A stretch of DNA of 13,545 nt, from assembly GCA_900771185.1 (NCBI GenBank), contig CAAGND010000279.1, positions 1-13,545 of the forward strand, given 5' to 3'. Origin of the DNA: Clostridia bacterium. Its GTDB lineage: Bacteria; Bacillota; Clostridia; Oscillospirales; Acutalibacteraceae. The notes under the pieces are model-generated. The model had not been told where the DNA came from and did no database searches. It saw only the letters and a program-made list of their open reading frames with translations. This document shows positions 6,894 through 12,916 of the stretch, piece by piece (position 1 is the first letter of the stretch; every line of letters starts with the position of its first letter). The position numbers and the translations under genes are program-made.

Positions 6894-6927
6894 TTAGCAA
6901 CCCATTAATTAAAGAGGAGGATGACCG

Positions 6928-8241
6928 ATGTCATATGTACCCAATACATATGCTCAGCGCGAGGAGATGCTCGCCGAAATCGGAAAGAAGTGCATAGATG
7001 AGCTTTTTGAAGCCATCCCGCAGGATGTCCGCATCGAAAAACTCAATCTGCCGCAGGGCAAAACCGAGTTTGAGGTGCTCAGTGAGCTCAGAGAGATGAG
7101 CGAGAAGAATGTAAAATATAAAACCTGCTTCTGCGGAGCGGGCGCTTATCGGCATTATATCCCGTCGGTTGTGCGCAGCCTTACCTCAAGGGCGGAATTT
7201 GTCACAGCCTATACCCCGTATCAGGCGGAGATGAGTCAGGGAGTCCTGCAGTCGATATTTGAGTATCAAACGATGATATGCGAGCTTACGGGCATGGACG
7301 TTGCGAACGCAAGTGTCTATGACGGGGCGCAGGCGGCAGCGGAAGCGGCCGCAATGTTTAAGGACAGAAAGCGCAGCAAAACGGTTATTTCCGGTGCGGC
7401 AAAACCGATGGTGATAGAGACAGTCAGAACATATTGTCAAAGTGCCGGCAGCGAGCTTGTGATAGTGCCCGCTAAGAACGGCTTAACGGATATTGAGGCT
7501 CTCAGCGCGGCGATTGATGAGAAAACCGCCGGTGTCTATATCGAGCAGCCGAACTGGTTCGGGCTTGCGGAGGATGTCGAAAGCATTGAAAAAGCGGTGC
7601 ACGCCGCAGGAGCGAAGCTCATTATGGGCTGTTATCCGATAGCCCTTGCTCTTATGAAAACGCCCGCCGAGTACGGTGCTGACGCCGCGGTGGGCGAGGC
7701 ACAGCCGCTCGGCATGCCGCTCTCCTTCGGAGGACCGTATCTCGGATATATGGCTGTGACTGCCGCACATATGAGAAAACTGCCCGGCAGAATAGTCGGT
7801 CAGACCAAGGATAAGGATGGCAAAACAGCGTATGTGCTGACCCTCCAGGCGAGAGAACAGCACATCAGACGTGAAAAAGCCTCCTCAAGCATATGCTCAA
7901 ATGAGGCGCTTTGTGCGCTGACCGCGACCGTATACTGCGCTGCGATGGGCGAACAGGGACTGCGTGATGTGGCGGAGCAGTGCCATGCAAAGGCTGTCTA
8001 TGCCGCGGAGAAAATCGGCGCGGTCAAGGGCTTCGGGCTTAAATATGACGGATTCTTTTTTAACGAGTTCGTGACCGAGTGCCCGGTGCCTGCCGAAACA
8101 CTTCAAAAGCGTCTGGACGAGGAGAGCATCCTCGGCGGAAAGCCGCTTGATGACGGCTCTGTTCTCTGGTGCGTCACCGAGTGCAACACGAAGAGTGAAA
8201 TCGACAGACTTGCGCAGATTCTGACGGAGGTGGCGAAATGA
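6928..8241 (+). CDS. gcvPA: Glycine dehydrogenase (decarboxylating) subunit 1
   Basis: This 437-residue N-terminal half of the P-protein forms, with GcvPB, the pyridoxal-phosphate enzyme that decarboxylates glycine and loads the aminomethyl group onto GcvH. It has the fold-type I transferase layout but not the PLP lysine, which is in subunit 2. Family blocks include GAGAYRHYIPSVVRSL (70-85), AYTPYQAEMSQGVLQSIFEYQ (94-114), ELTGMDVANASVYDGAQAAAEA and PLSFGGPYLGYMA. The ATG at 6928 has AGGAGG 7 bases upstream. It overlaps gcvPB by four bases (ATGA), so the two are translationally coupled, as suits a fixed 1:1 complex. The split P-protein is usual in Firmicutes; proteobacteria have one fused chain. 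Confidence 0.97.
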   Translation: MSYVPNTYAQREEMLAEIGKKCIDELFEAIPQDVRIEKLNLPQGKTEFEVLSELREMSEKNVKYKTCFCGAGAYRHYIPSVVRSLTSRAEFVTAYTPYQAEMSQGVLQSIFEYQTMICELTGMDVANASVYDGAQAAAEAAAMFKDRKRSKTVISGAAKPMVIETVRTYCQSAGSELVIVPAKNGLTDIEALSAAIDEKTAGVYIEQPNWFGLAEDVESIEKAVHAAGAKLIMGCYPIALALMKTPAEYGADAAVGEAQPLGMPLSFGGPYLGYMAVTAAHMRKLPGRIVGQTKDKDGKTAYVLTLQAREQHIRREKASSSICSNEALCALTATVYCAAMGEQGLRDVAEQCHAKAVYAAEKIGAVKGFGLKYDGFFFNEFVTECPVPAETLQKRLDEESILGGKPLDDGSVLWCVTECNTKSEIDRLAQILTEVAK

Positions 8242-9677
8242 ACGATTTGATCTTTGAAAAGAGCGTGTCAGGGCGCCGCTGCTGCAAAATTCCCGCATGC
8301 GATGTGCCGAAGGCGGATATCCCCGAAGGGCTTTCACGTCAAAATCCGGCGAGACTCCCGCAGTTGGCAGAGGTGGATCTCGTGCGCCACTATACAAATC
8401 TCAGCCGCAAGGCCTATGGCGTTGATAACGGATTCTATCCACTCGGTTCCTGCACGATGAAATATAACCCCAAGGTCAACGAGGAGGCCGCGGCGCTTGA
8501 GGGCTTCAATGCGGTTCATCCGCTCCAGCCGGAATATTCCGTGCAGGGCAGCCTTGAAGCGATGTATACTCTGTCCGGGTTCCTCTGCGAAATAACCGGA
8601 ATGGACGCGGTGACGCTCCAGCCCGCGGCGGGAGCCCACGGTGAATTCACCGGTCTTTCGCTTATCGGCGCGTACCTCCGCAGCAAGGGGGAGACGGGCA
8701 GAAATAAGCTTATAGTTCCCGATTCCGCTCACGGCACAAACCCGGCAAGCGCGGCAATGAACGGCTTCACAGTTGTCAACATCCCCTCACTTGCGGACGG
8801 AACCGTGGATATTGAAGCGCTCAAAAACGCTGTCGGCGATGACACGGCGGCGCTTATGCTCACCAACCCGAACACCGTGGGCAAATTTGAGCGAAATATA
8901 GAGACGATAGCTAAAATAGTGCATGACGCAGGCGGACTTGTCTATTATGACGGAGCCAACATGAATGCGGTGATGGGTATCACAAGCCCCGGCAAAATGG
9001 GCTTTGACGTGGTCCACCTCAACCTTCACAAAACCTTTTCCACTCCTCACGGCGGCGGCGGACCCGGAAGCGGACCTGTCGGCTGCAAGGCTTTCCTGAA
9101 AGATTTCCTGCCCGGTATACAGGTTGAAAAGACCGCTGACGGTTACAGGGCGTATCGCCCCGAGAAGAGCATAGGCATGGTGAAAAGCTTCTGGGGCAAC
9201 TTCCTTGTTGAAATCAGAGCGCTTGCCTATATCATGACCCTCGGCGCCGAGGGTATAAAAGAGGCGGCTCAGAACGCCGTTCTCAACGCAAACTATATGA
9301 TGGAAAAGCTGAGACCCGACGGATTTGTGCCGTTCGAGGGCGGCTGTATGCATGAGTTCGTCATGTCGATGGAGAAGCTGAAAAAGGAGACAGGCATAAC
9401 AGCCTCCGATATCGCAAAGGCTCTTATCGACAAGGGAATACACCCGCCGACAATATATTTCCCGCTCATTGTGCACGAGTGCATGATGCTCGAACCGACG
9501 GAGACGGAGAGCAGGGAAACCCTTGACGGCGCGGTCAAAGCCTTTGAGGAGCTGTTCGCACAGGCATATGAAAACCCGCAGGCGCTGCATGACGCGCCGG
9601 TGACAATGCCGGTCGGACGACCCGATGAAACGGCCGCCGCGAGAAATCCGATTCTCAAATATCAGTTTGACGTGTAA
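8238..9677 (+). CDS. gcvPB: Glycine dehydrogenase (decarboxylating) subunit 2
   Basis: This 479-residue subunit carries the PLP-binding lysine: in LNLHKTFSTPHGGGGPGSGP the lysine is residue 265. Other family blocks are GFYPLGSCTMKYNPK (66-80), LQPAAGAHGEFTGL, DSAHGTNPASAAM, TNPNTVGKFE, and PPTIYFPLIVHECMMLEPTETE near the C-terminus. With GcvPA it makes the P-protein of the glycine cleavage system. The start ATG overlaps the gcvPA stop and has GGAGG 7 bases upstream within gcvPA. It is the last gene of the operon; a terminator follows 25 bases after the stop. No lpd (L-protein) or lipoate-attachment gene follows, so these must be supplied from elsewhere. Confidence 0.97.
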   Translation: MNDLIFEKSVSGRRCCKIPACDVPKADIPEGLSRQNPARLPQLAEVDLVRHYTNLSRKAYGVDNGFYPLGSCTMKYNPKVNEEAAALEGFNAVHPLQPEYSVQGSLEAMYTLSGFLCEITGMDAVTLQPAAGAHGEFTGLSLIGAYLRSKGETGRNKLIVPDSAHGTNPASAAMNGFTVVNIPSLADGTVDIEALKNAVGDDTAALMLTNPNTVGKFERNIETIAKIVHDAGGLVYYDGANMNAVMGITSPGKMGFDVVHLNLHKTFSTPHGGGGPGSGPVGCKAFLKDFLPGIQVEKTADGYRAYRPEKSIGMVKSFWGNFLVEIRALAYIMTLGAEGIKEAAQNAVLNANYMMEKLRPDGFVPFEGGCMHEFVMSMEKLKKETGITASDIAKALIDKGIHPPTIYFPLIVHECMMLEPTETESRETLDGAVKAFEELFAQAYENPQALHDAPVTMPVGRPDETAAARNPILKYQFDV

Positions 9678-9702
9678 TTTTAACACGGAAAAAAATCAAT
9701 CC

Positions 9703-9740
9703 GCTGTCATTCCGGGCTACGCTCAGAATGACAGCTTTTT
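9703..9740 (+). terminator. Intrinsic terminator of the gcv operon
   Basis: GCTGTCATT (9703-9711) pairs perfectly with AATGACAGC (9727-9735) around a 15-base loop, followed by five T. The TGTCATTC...GAATGACA arms and GGCTACGCTCAG loop resemble a palindromic sequence that recurs between genes in many gut bacteria, so the terminator may derive from a dispersed repeat; that is from memory, not tested. Confidence 0.88.
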
Positions 9741-9777
9741 GTATTACTCGGCAAGGCGGACAAATGCGTTTGAGCGG

Positions 9778-9806
9778 TTGCAATGCGTGGATTTTGACGG
9801 TATAAT
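9778..9806 (+). promoter_or_regulatory. Sigma-A promoter of the acetyltransferase gene
   Basis: TTGCAA (9778-9783), a 17-base spacer and a perfect TATAAT (9801-9806). Transcription should begin near 9813. This matters for the start codon: the in-frame TTG at 9820 would have a leader of only about 7 bases and no ribosome site. Confidence 0.75.
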
Positions 9807-9819
9807 TTAACCGTTCAGT

Positions 9820-10362
9820 TTGAAAAACGGAGTGGTTGACATAAAAGCAGAGAAGTGCACTTTAAACGACCTTGAGGCTGTTGCCGCCTTATATGACAAA
9901 GCGGTTTTGCAGCTTACAAATACCGTCAATTATCCAAAGTGGGAATACAAGGTCTACCCCTCCTCGGATAGTGTGAAAAAAGCAATCTCGGACGGTGTTC
10001 AGTATATGTGCGTTGAAGACGGCGAGGTTTTGGGCGCGTTCATTCTCAACGACAATCCTCAGGGCGATTACGGCAGCGGGGACTGGAAAGCGGATTTGAA
10101 GGACGGTGAATATCTTGTTATTCATACCCTGGCTGTCGATCCCGATTCACAGAGGTGCAGCATAGGAAAATTCATGGTGAAATATTGCATTGACTATGCG
10201 AGAGAAAACGGCTTCAAGGCGATAAGGCTGGATGTGGTTCCGGAAAATATTCCGGCAAGACGGCTGTATGAACGGCTCGGCTTCACTTTCGCGGGAGAAA
10301 AGGATCTGAAACGGGATATTGAGGATATTCCGACATTCGCCCTGTATGAACTGAATTTTTAG
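9820..10362 (+). CDS. GNAT-family N-acetyltransferase, start uncertain
   Basis: The product has the GNAT fold: an N-terminal KAEKCTLNDLEAVAALYD helix, a central VLGAFILNDN strand, then YLVIHTLAVDPDSQ, the acetyl-CoA loop QRCSIGKFMVKYCIDYA, and the C-terminal DVVPENIPARRLYERLGF typical of RimI-like enzymes. The CoA loop reads Q-R-C-S-I-G, with Ser where family members usually have the first Gly. It would acetylate an amine of unknown identity in the cytoplasm. No ordinary start is convincing: TTG 9820 and GTG 9832 lack a ribosome site, while GGAG (9829-9832) is spaced 8 bases from an ATA at 9841, exactly where homologues should begin. The boundary given is the longest frame with a conventional start; the real protein may be 173 residues from 9841. 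It stands alone between its own promoter and terminator. Confidence 0.82.
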   Translation: MKNGVVDIKAEKCTLNDLEAVAALYDKAVLQLTNTVNYPKWEYKVYPSSDSVKKAISDGVQYMCVEDGEVLGAFILNDNPQGDYGSGDWKADLKDGEYLVIHTLAVDPDSQRCSIGKFMVKYCIDYARENGFKAIRLDVVPENIPARRLYERLGFTFAGEKDLKRDIEDIPTFALYELNF

Positions 10363-10391
10363 CTTAGGGTTTGAGTATACGATTCAAAGTT

Positions 10392-10429
10392 AAAGGACGC
10401 TGCACGTGAATACGCGCAGCGTCCTTTTT
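10392..10429 (+). terminator. Intrinsic terminator of the acetyltransferase gene
   Basis: AAAGGACGCTGC (10392-10403) pairs with GCAGCGTCCTTT (10416-10427) around a 12-base loop and is followed by more T. It lies 29 bases after the stop. The A-run on the left arm gives a short T-run on the other strand, so it may also end the converging VanW-family gene, whose stop is at 10447. Confidence 0.9.
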
Positions 10430-10446
10430 ACTTGAAAAAACTTGCG

Positions 10447-11289
10447 TCAGATGGAATCCGTGCTCTCGGAAGCCGGGTTCAAAAACGGAGAGTACATCAT
10501 AATCGCAGAGTTCTTGACTATCAGTTTTTCGCTGACAAGCTGACCCTCGGAATCAAAAACCTTTTGATAAAGCTCGTTGCAGCGGCTGTATCCTCCCCAG
10601 TATTCCGCGCGCATCTCGTGGCAGCGCTCCTCAATCTCATATCGGTATTCGCTTTTTTCGGAGCACCGCCATTCGCCGTGCAGATGTGTTTCGTCCACCC
10701 AAACTCGGAGCTGGTAGTCACTGCCGGTATTGTTCTGAACCATGAGGTCACCATGAGGGTAAAAGCATGTGGCACCGCTGCCGAACGGCTGAGTACGGTC
10801 TGAATCGGGAAAAACATCATAGCCGTGTCTGTGCCGCTCAACCACAGTCAGCGGTGTGTGCACTGTCATCCAGAAAATCAGGTTGGAGAGCTGACAAAGC
10901 CCGCCTCCCGTCTCGGCAAAAAAAGAACCGTTTTTGAGAACCATGCCCTTTAGATATCCTTTTTTCGCGGTCGGCTTGCCTATCAGCCGCCAATAGCTGA
11001 ATATTTCTCCGGGATGCAGAACAATGCCGTCAAGCCGAGCCGCAGCAATTTTCAGGTTGACAATCTTGTTCTCCTGAAGCCACATATCGACATCCCGCAA
11101 CTTTCTTATCAGCGGAGTTTTGTGGCGGTAGCTGCAAAACGGAAGATTTTCCGGAGTTTTCTCGGCGGCAAAAAGTTTGCGCATTTTCAGCCACAGCAGA
11201 CGCCGGCGCATGCCGTAATAAGCCATGCCGGCACGGCTCCTCAGGGCTGAACGCTTTTTGGGCTTTTCGGTTTTCTCTGAAATAGCCAT
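10447..11289 (-). CDS. VanW-family protein
   Basis: The 280-residue protein contains a VanW domain. Its hallmark blocks are PGEIFSYWRLIGKPTAKKGYL (93-113), GGGLCQLSNLIF (128-139), VVERHRHGYDVFPDSDRT (149-165) and GATCFYPHGDLMVQNN (172-187). The first 40 residues are strongly basic (EKPKKRSALRSRAG...RRRLLWLKMRK), with no signal peptide or clear membrane helix, unlike longer VanW proteins with YoaR-like and G5 domains. VanW is named from the vanB glycopeptide-resistance cluster, but its function is unknown, and isolated copies such as this one are common in Firmicutes and do not imply vancomycin resistance: no vanA/B, vanH or vanX is here. GGAGG on the minus strand (11300-11296) sits 6 bases before the ATG. 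Confidence 0.9.
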   Translation of the reverse strand: MAISEKTEKPKKRSALRSRAGMAYYGMRRRLLWLKMRKLFAAEKTPENLPFCSYRHKTPLIRKLRDVDMWLQENKIVNLKIAAARLDGIVLHPGEIFSYWRLIGKPTAKKGYLKGMVLKNGSFFAETGGGLCQLSNLIFWMTVHTPLTVVERHRHGYDVFPDSDRTQPFGSGATCFYPHGDLMVQNNTGSDYQLRVWVDETHLHGEWRCSEKSEYRYEIEERCHEMRAEYWGGYSRCNELYQKVFDSEGQLVSEKLIVKNSAIMMYSPFLNPASESTDSI

Positions 11290-11323
11290 GCTCTCCCTCC
11301 GATATAATCTGTATCTTCACTAT

Positions 11324-11353
11324 ACCATACCTAACGGAAAAAAGCGATTACAA
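11324..11353 (-). promoter_or_regulatory. Possible promoter of the VanW-family gene
   Basis: On the minus strand TTGTAA (11353-11348), an 18-base spacer and TATGGT (11329-11324) make a moderate match, with a short leader to the start at 11289. A better -10 (TATAGT, 11324-11319) overlaps but has no -35 at proper spacing. The region is AT-rich, so the call is weak. Confidence 0.35.
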
Positions 11354-11390
11354 TAGCATGACAAAATATTACAAAAAGTTTCTGAAAACC

Positions 11391-11420
11391 AAAAAAAACA
11401 CGCAGACAATCGTCTGCGTG
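11391..11420 (-). terminator. Intrinsic terminator of the HAD hydrolase gene
   Basis: On the minus strand CACGCAGAC and GTCTGCGTG (11420-11412 and 11407-11399) form a 9-base stem with a 4-base loop, followed by eight T (11398-11391). It lies 11 bases after the stop of the HAD gene and keeps that transcript out of the VanW-family gene. Confidence 0.95.
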
Positions 11421-11431
11421 CCGTTGCCTGT

Positions 11432-12100
11432 TTACTTGTTTTGCCCGGACGGGGCGAGACTTTTAATAAGCTCTTCAACCTCGTAAAGGTCGGCGCACTT
11501 TGCAAAGAGCAGAGCCGAGGTTTCAGCGTCAGGCTGCCAAAGGTCGGGCACCATTACTGTTTTGCAACCGGCACTGTGGGCGGAGTGAAGACCGCTTCTT
11601 GAGTCCTCAAGCGCATAGCAGTTTTCAGCCATTTCGCCGAGCGCCTCGCAGGCTTTGAGATATATGTCGGGAGCCGGCTTTGACCGCTGCACCGTGTCGC
11701 CGCTTATTATGACGTCAAAAAACTCTTCAATTTCAGCGCTGCGCAGATTGCGCAGAACACCGTCACGTGAGGTCGATGAGGCGACAGCCGTCTTGAATCC
11801 GGCATTTTTTAGGTATTTGAGCAGGGAATAAAGCCCCGGCTTTACGGGAACCTTGTTGTTCGCGTAGAAATCGGTGGTGAACTCTTTTGTGTATCTGTCG
11901 AGCGCCGCTTCATCAAACCCTTCGCCGAACTCACCGTGCCAGATTTCCATCGCTTTTTGGTGGGTCATGCCGAGCGTCTTCATAACCATATGCCCGGCCT
12001 TGCCGAGCCCCATTTTTTCGCCCGCGTAATCCCACGCGCGCATGCACAGCCGCTCCGTGTCAAACATCAGTCCGTCCATATCAAAAATGACAGCGTTCAT
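11432..12100 (-). CDS. HAD-superfamily hydrolase (beta-phosphoglucomutase-like)
   Basis: The 222-residue cytoplasmic protein is a subfamily IA HAD phosphatase with a C1 helical cap. Motif I is VIFDMDGLMFDTE (nucleophile D7, acid D9), followed by the cap (about 15-85), motif II ASSTSRDGV (about 107-115), motif III RSKPAPDIY (K141) and motif IV LEDSRSGLHSAHSAG (E165, D166). All catalytic residues are present. Family members dephosphorylate small sugar phosphates or isomerise beta-glucose-1-phosphate; this sequence alone does not give the substrate. I placed the start at the ATG ending at 12100: AAAGAGG (12113-12107) is 6 bases before it, whereas the in-frame TTG at 12106 directly abuts the ribosome site. 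It has its own promoter with a palindrome on the -10 and its own terminator. Confidence 0.93.
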   Translation of the reverse strand: MNAVIFDMDGLMFDTERLCMRAWDYAGEKMGLGKAGHMVMKTLGMTHQKAMEIWHGEFGEGFDEAALDRYTKEFTTDFYANNKVPVKPGLYSLLKYLKNAGFKTAVASSTSRDGVLRNLRSAEIEEFFDVIISGDTVQRSKPAPDIYLKACEALGEMAENCYALEDSRSGLHSAHSAGCKTVMVPDLWQPDAETSALLFAKCADLYEVEELIKSLAPSGQNK

Positions 12101-12231
12101 AAGCAACCTCTTTCTAAAAAACGTTTTGATATCACTTTCTGCGTAGCGAGCAGGACAAGGCGCACCAACTGTATTTTCGCTGCAAAATCAAGAGATTTAT
12201 CAAGCGGCGGGCTGCTCATTGTCATATATTG
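12101..12231 (-). other. Long leader of the HAD hydrolase gene, function unknown
   Basis: From the predicted transcript start (about 12230) to the ATG is about 130 bases. I recognise no riboswitch class or T-box in it. TTGATA (12126-12131) and TATCAA (12198-12203) are inverted and bracket a 78-base block rich in GC near its ends; small self-pairing bits such as CTGC/GCAG lie inside. This could be a regulatory leader or a small inserted repeat, or it could be nothing. Confidence 0.35.
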
Positions 12232-12246
12232 AAGCTATTATAGCTT
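12232..12246 (-). promoter_or_regulatory. Palindrome over the HAD gene -10 box (possible operator)
   Basis: AAGCTATTATAGCTT is a perfect palindrome of two 6-base arms around TTA, and it covers the whole minus-strand TATAAT (12242-12237). A repressor bound here would block RNA polymerase. Part of the symmetry could be a by-product of the TATAAT box. Confidence 0.4.
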
Positions 12247-12265
12247 AAATATTATATATAATCAA
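12237..12265 (-). promoter_or_regulatory. Sigma-A promoter of the HAD hydrolase gene
   Basis: On the minus strand TTGATT (12265-12260), a 17-base spacer and a perfect TATAAT (12242-12237). The surrounding DNA is AT-rich. It lies between the tRNA terminator and the HAD gene, so it gives that gene an independent start. Confidence 0.65.
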
Positions 12266-12349
12266 TTGCTTTGCGAAGGAAAGCGACCAATCTTATTATC
12301 TTTTCTCTTTTTTAATTATGACAATCCGCATATTTTAGTGAAGAGAGAA

Positions 12350-12400
12350 TAGAGAAGAAAACAAGAAACGGCAATTCCCTTTGGTGGATTGCCGTTTCTT
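12350..12400 (-). terminator. Terminator of tRNA-Gly
   Basis: A perfect 13-base inverted repeat (12363-12375 with 12388-12400; arm AAGAAACGGCAAT) with a 12-base loop starts 3 bases after the tRNA CCA end. On the minus strand it is followed by the T-rich TTGTTTTCTTCTC. This arrangement fits a tRNA 3' trailer and terminator. Confidence 0.85.
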
Positions 12401-12402
12401 TC

Positions 12403-12476
12403 TGGAGCAGGTGAGGGGAATCGAACCCCCGTGTTCAGCTTGGGAAGCTGACATTCTGCCATTGAACTACACCTGC
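12403..12476 (-). tRNA. tRNA-Gly (anticodon CCC), with encoded CCA
   Basis: The minus strand folds into a full cloverleaf: acceptor GCAGGTG (12476-12470) with CACCTGC (12413-12407), a D arm containing GTTCAATGGC, an anticodon stem TCAGC/GCTGA around loop TTCCCAA, and a T arm with GGGGGTTCGAATCCCC. The anticodon CCC is at 12444-12442 and reads the glycine codon GGG. The discriminator is T (U73), the usual base for bacterial tRNA-Gly, followed by a genomic CCA (12405-12403). The mature length is 74 bases, normal for this tRNA. It has its own promoter and terminator. Its closeness to the glycine-cleavage genes, about 2.7 kb away on the opposite strand, is probably coincidence. Confidence 0.97.
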
Positions 12477-12489
12477 GGCTACGCTCCAT

Positions 12490-12518
12490 ATAATAGCACA
12501 GAGCGCGTGAAAAATCAA
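12490..12518 (-). promoter_or_regulatory. Promoter of tRNA-Gly
   Basis: On the minus strand TTGATT (12518-12513), a 17-base spacer and TATTAT (12495-12490). Transcription would start about 7 bases before the tRNA 5' end. Confidence 0.65.
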
Positions 12519-12576
12519 GATGAGATGTAAGAAAAGAGCCACATTTTTTTACATTCTGAGCACAAACAAAAAACAC

Positions 12577-12606
12577 TTGACAAACCGGTTAGATTTGGCA
12601 TATAAT
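12577..12606 (+). promoter_or_regulatory. Promoter of the leuA T-box leader
   Basis: Perfect TTGACA (12577-12582) and TATAAT (12601-12606) with an 18-base spacer. Transcription should start near 12613. It diverges from the tRNA promoter, with an AT-rich inverted repeat (12525-12554) between them. Confidence 0.88.
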
Positions 12607-12612
12607 TCATAG

Positions 12613-12894
12613 TATCAACAAAATGATACCGCACGCAAAGACTGTGAAGGAAAAAAGACCTGTCCGAGCAAGCTTCAGAGAGCCGGGTTAGCTGAAAGCC
12701 GGCGCTGCAAAGCAGGTGTATAGCTCATTCCGGAGTCGTTCTCCTGAAAGCTTTCAGCCATAGGGAGTCCCGTTTGGCAGCGTTATATGCCGGGTCTTGT
12801 TTGAGACCTCTGAGGGCGATTTTCGCCGAATTAGGGTGGTACCGTGTGATGACCTCACACCCCTATGCTTTAAGCACAGGGGTGTTGTTTTTTT
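12613..12894 (+). promoter_or_regulatory. Leucine T-box leader (tRNA-Leu-sensing)
   Basis: The leader folds as a classical T-box. Stem I is closed by GACT (12640-12643) with AGTC (12734-12737), has ACCTG/CAGGT higher up (12658-12662 with 12713-12717), and carries the AGAGAG motif (12677-12682) on its distal part. The specifier bulge on the 3' side contains CTC (12724-12726) followed by A, read as a CUC leucine codon. Hairpins GGTCT/AGACC and GGCGA/TCGCC follow. The T-box antiterminator is textbook: TAGGG (12832-12836), 7-base bulge TGGTACC (12837-12843), GTGTGA, loop, TCACAC, CCCTA (to 12865). The bulge UGGU fits a tRNA ending in ACCA, as leucine tRNAs do. Uncharged tRNA-Leu should turn on leuA. 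Confidence 0.95.
12857..12894 (+). terminator. T-box-controlled intrinsic terminator
   Basis: ACACCCCT (12857-12864) pairs with AGGGGTGT (12878-12885), with GCTT/AGC pairing inside, then a run of seven T (12888-12894). Its left arm is the same stretch used by the antiterminator, so the two folds exclude each other. Confidence 0.93.
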
Positions 12895-12916
12895 AAGGAG
12901 AAAGGATTGATACAGT

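Noticed and set aside
8787..9686. 299-codon open frame on the minus strand
   Set aside because: It is fully antisense to gcvPB, whose conserved motifs run the whole length. The peptide shows no domain, and the frame is open only because of the codon bias of gcvPB.
10447..11289. Glycopeptide-resistance locus suggested by VanW
   Set aside because: No ligase, dehydrogenase, dipeptidase or VanRS genes are present, and lone VanW-domain proteins are common in Firmicutes.
12403..12476. Functional link between tRNA-Gly(CCC) and the glycine-cleavage operon
   Set aside because: They are about 2.7 kb apart on opposite strands with unrelated genes and terminators between; nothing in the sequence connects them.
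12316..12576. 86-codon minus-strand frame
   Set aside because: It covers tRNA-Gly and its terminator; the coding sense is accidental.
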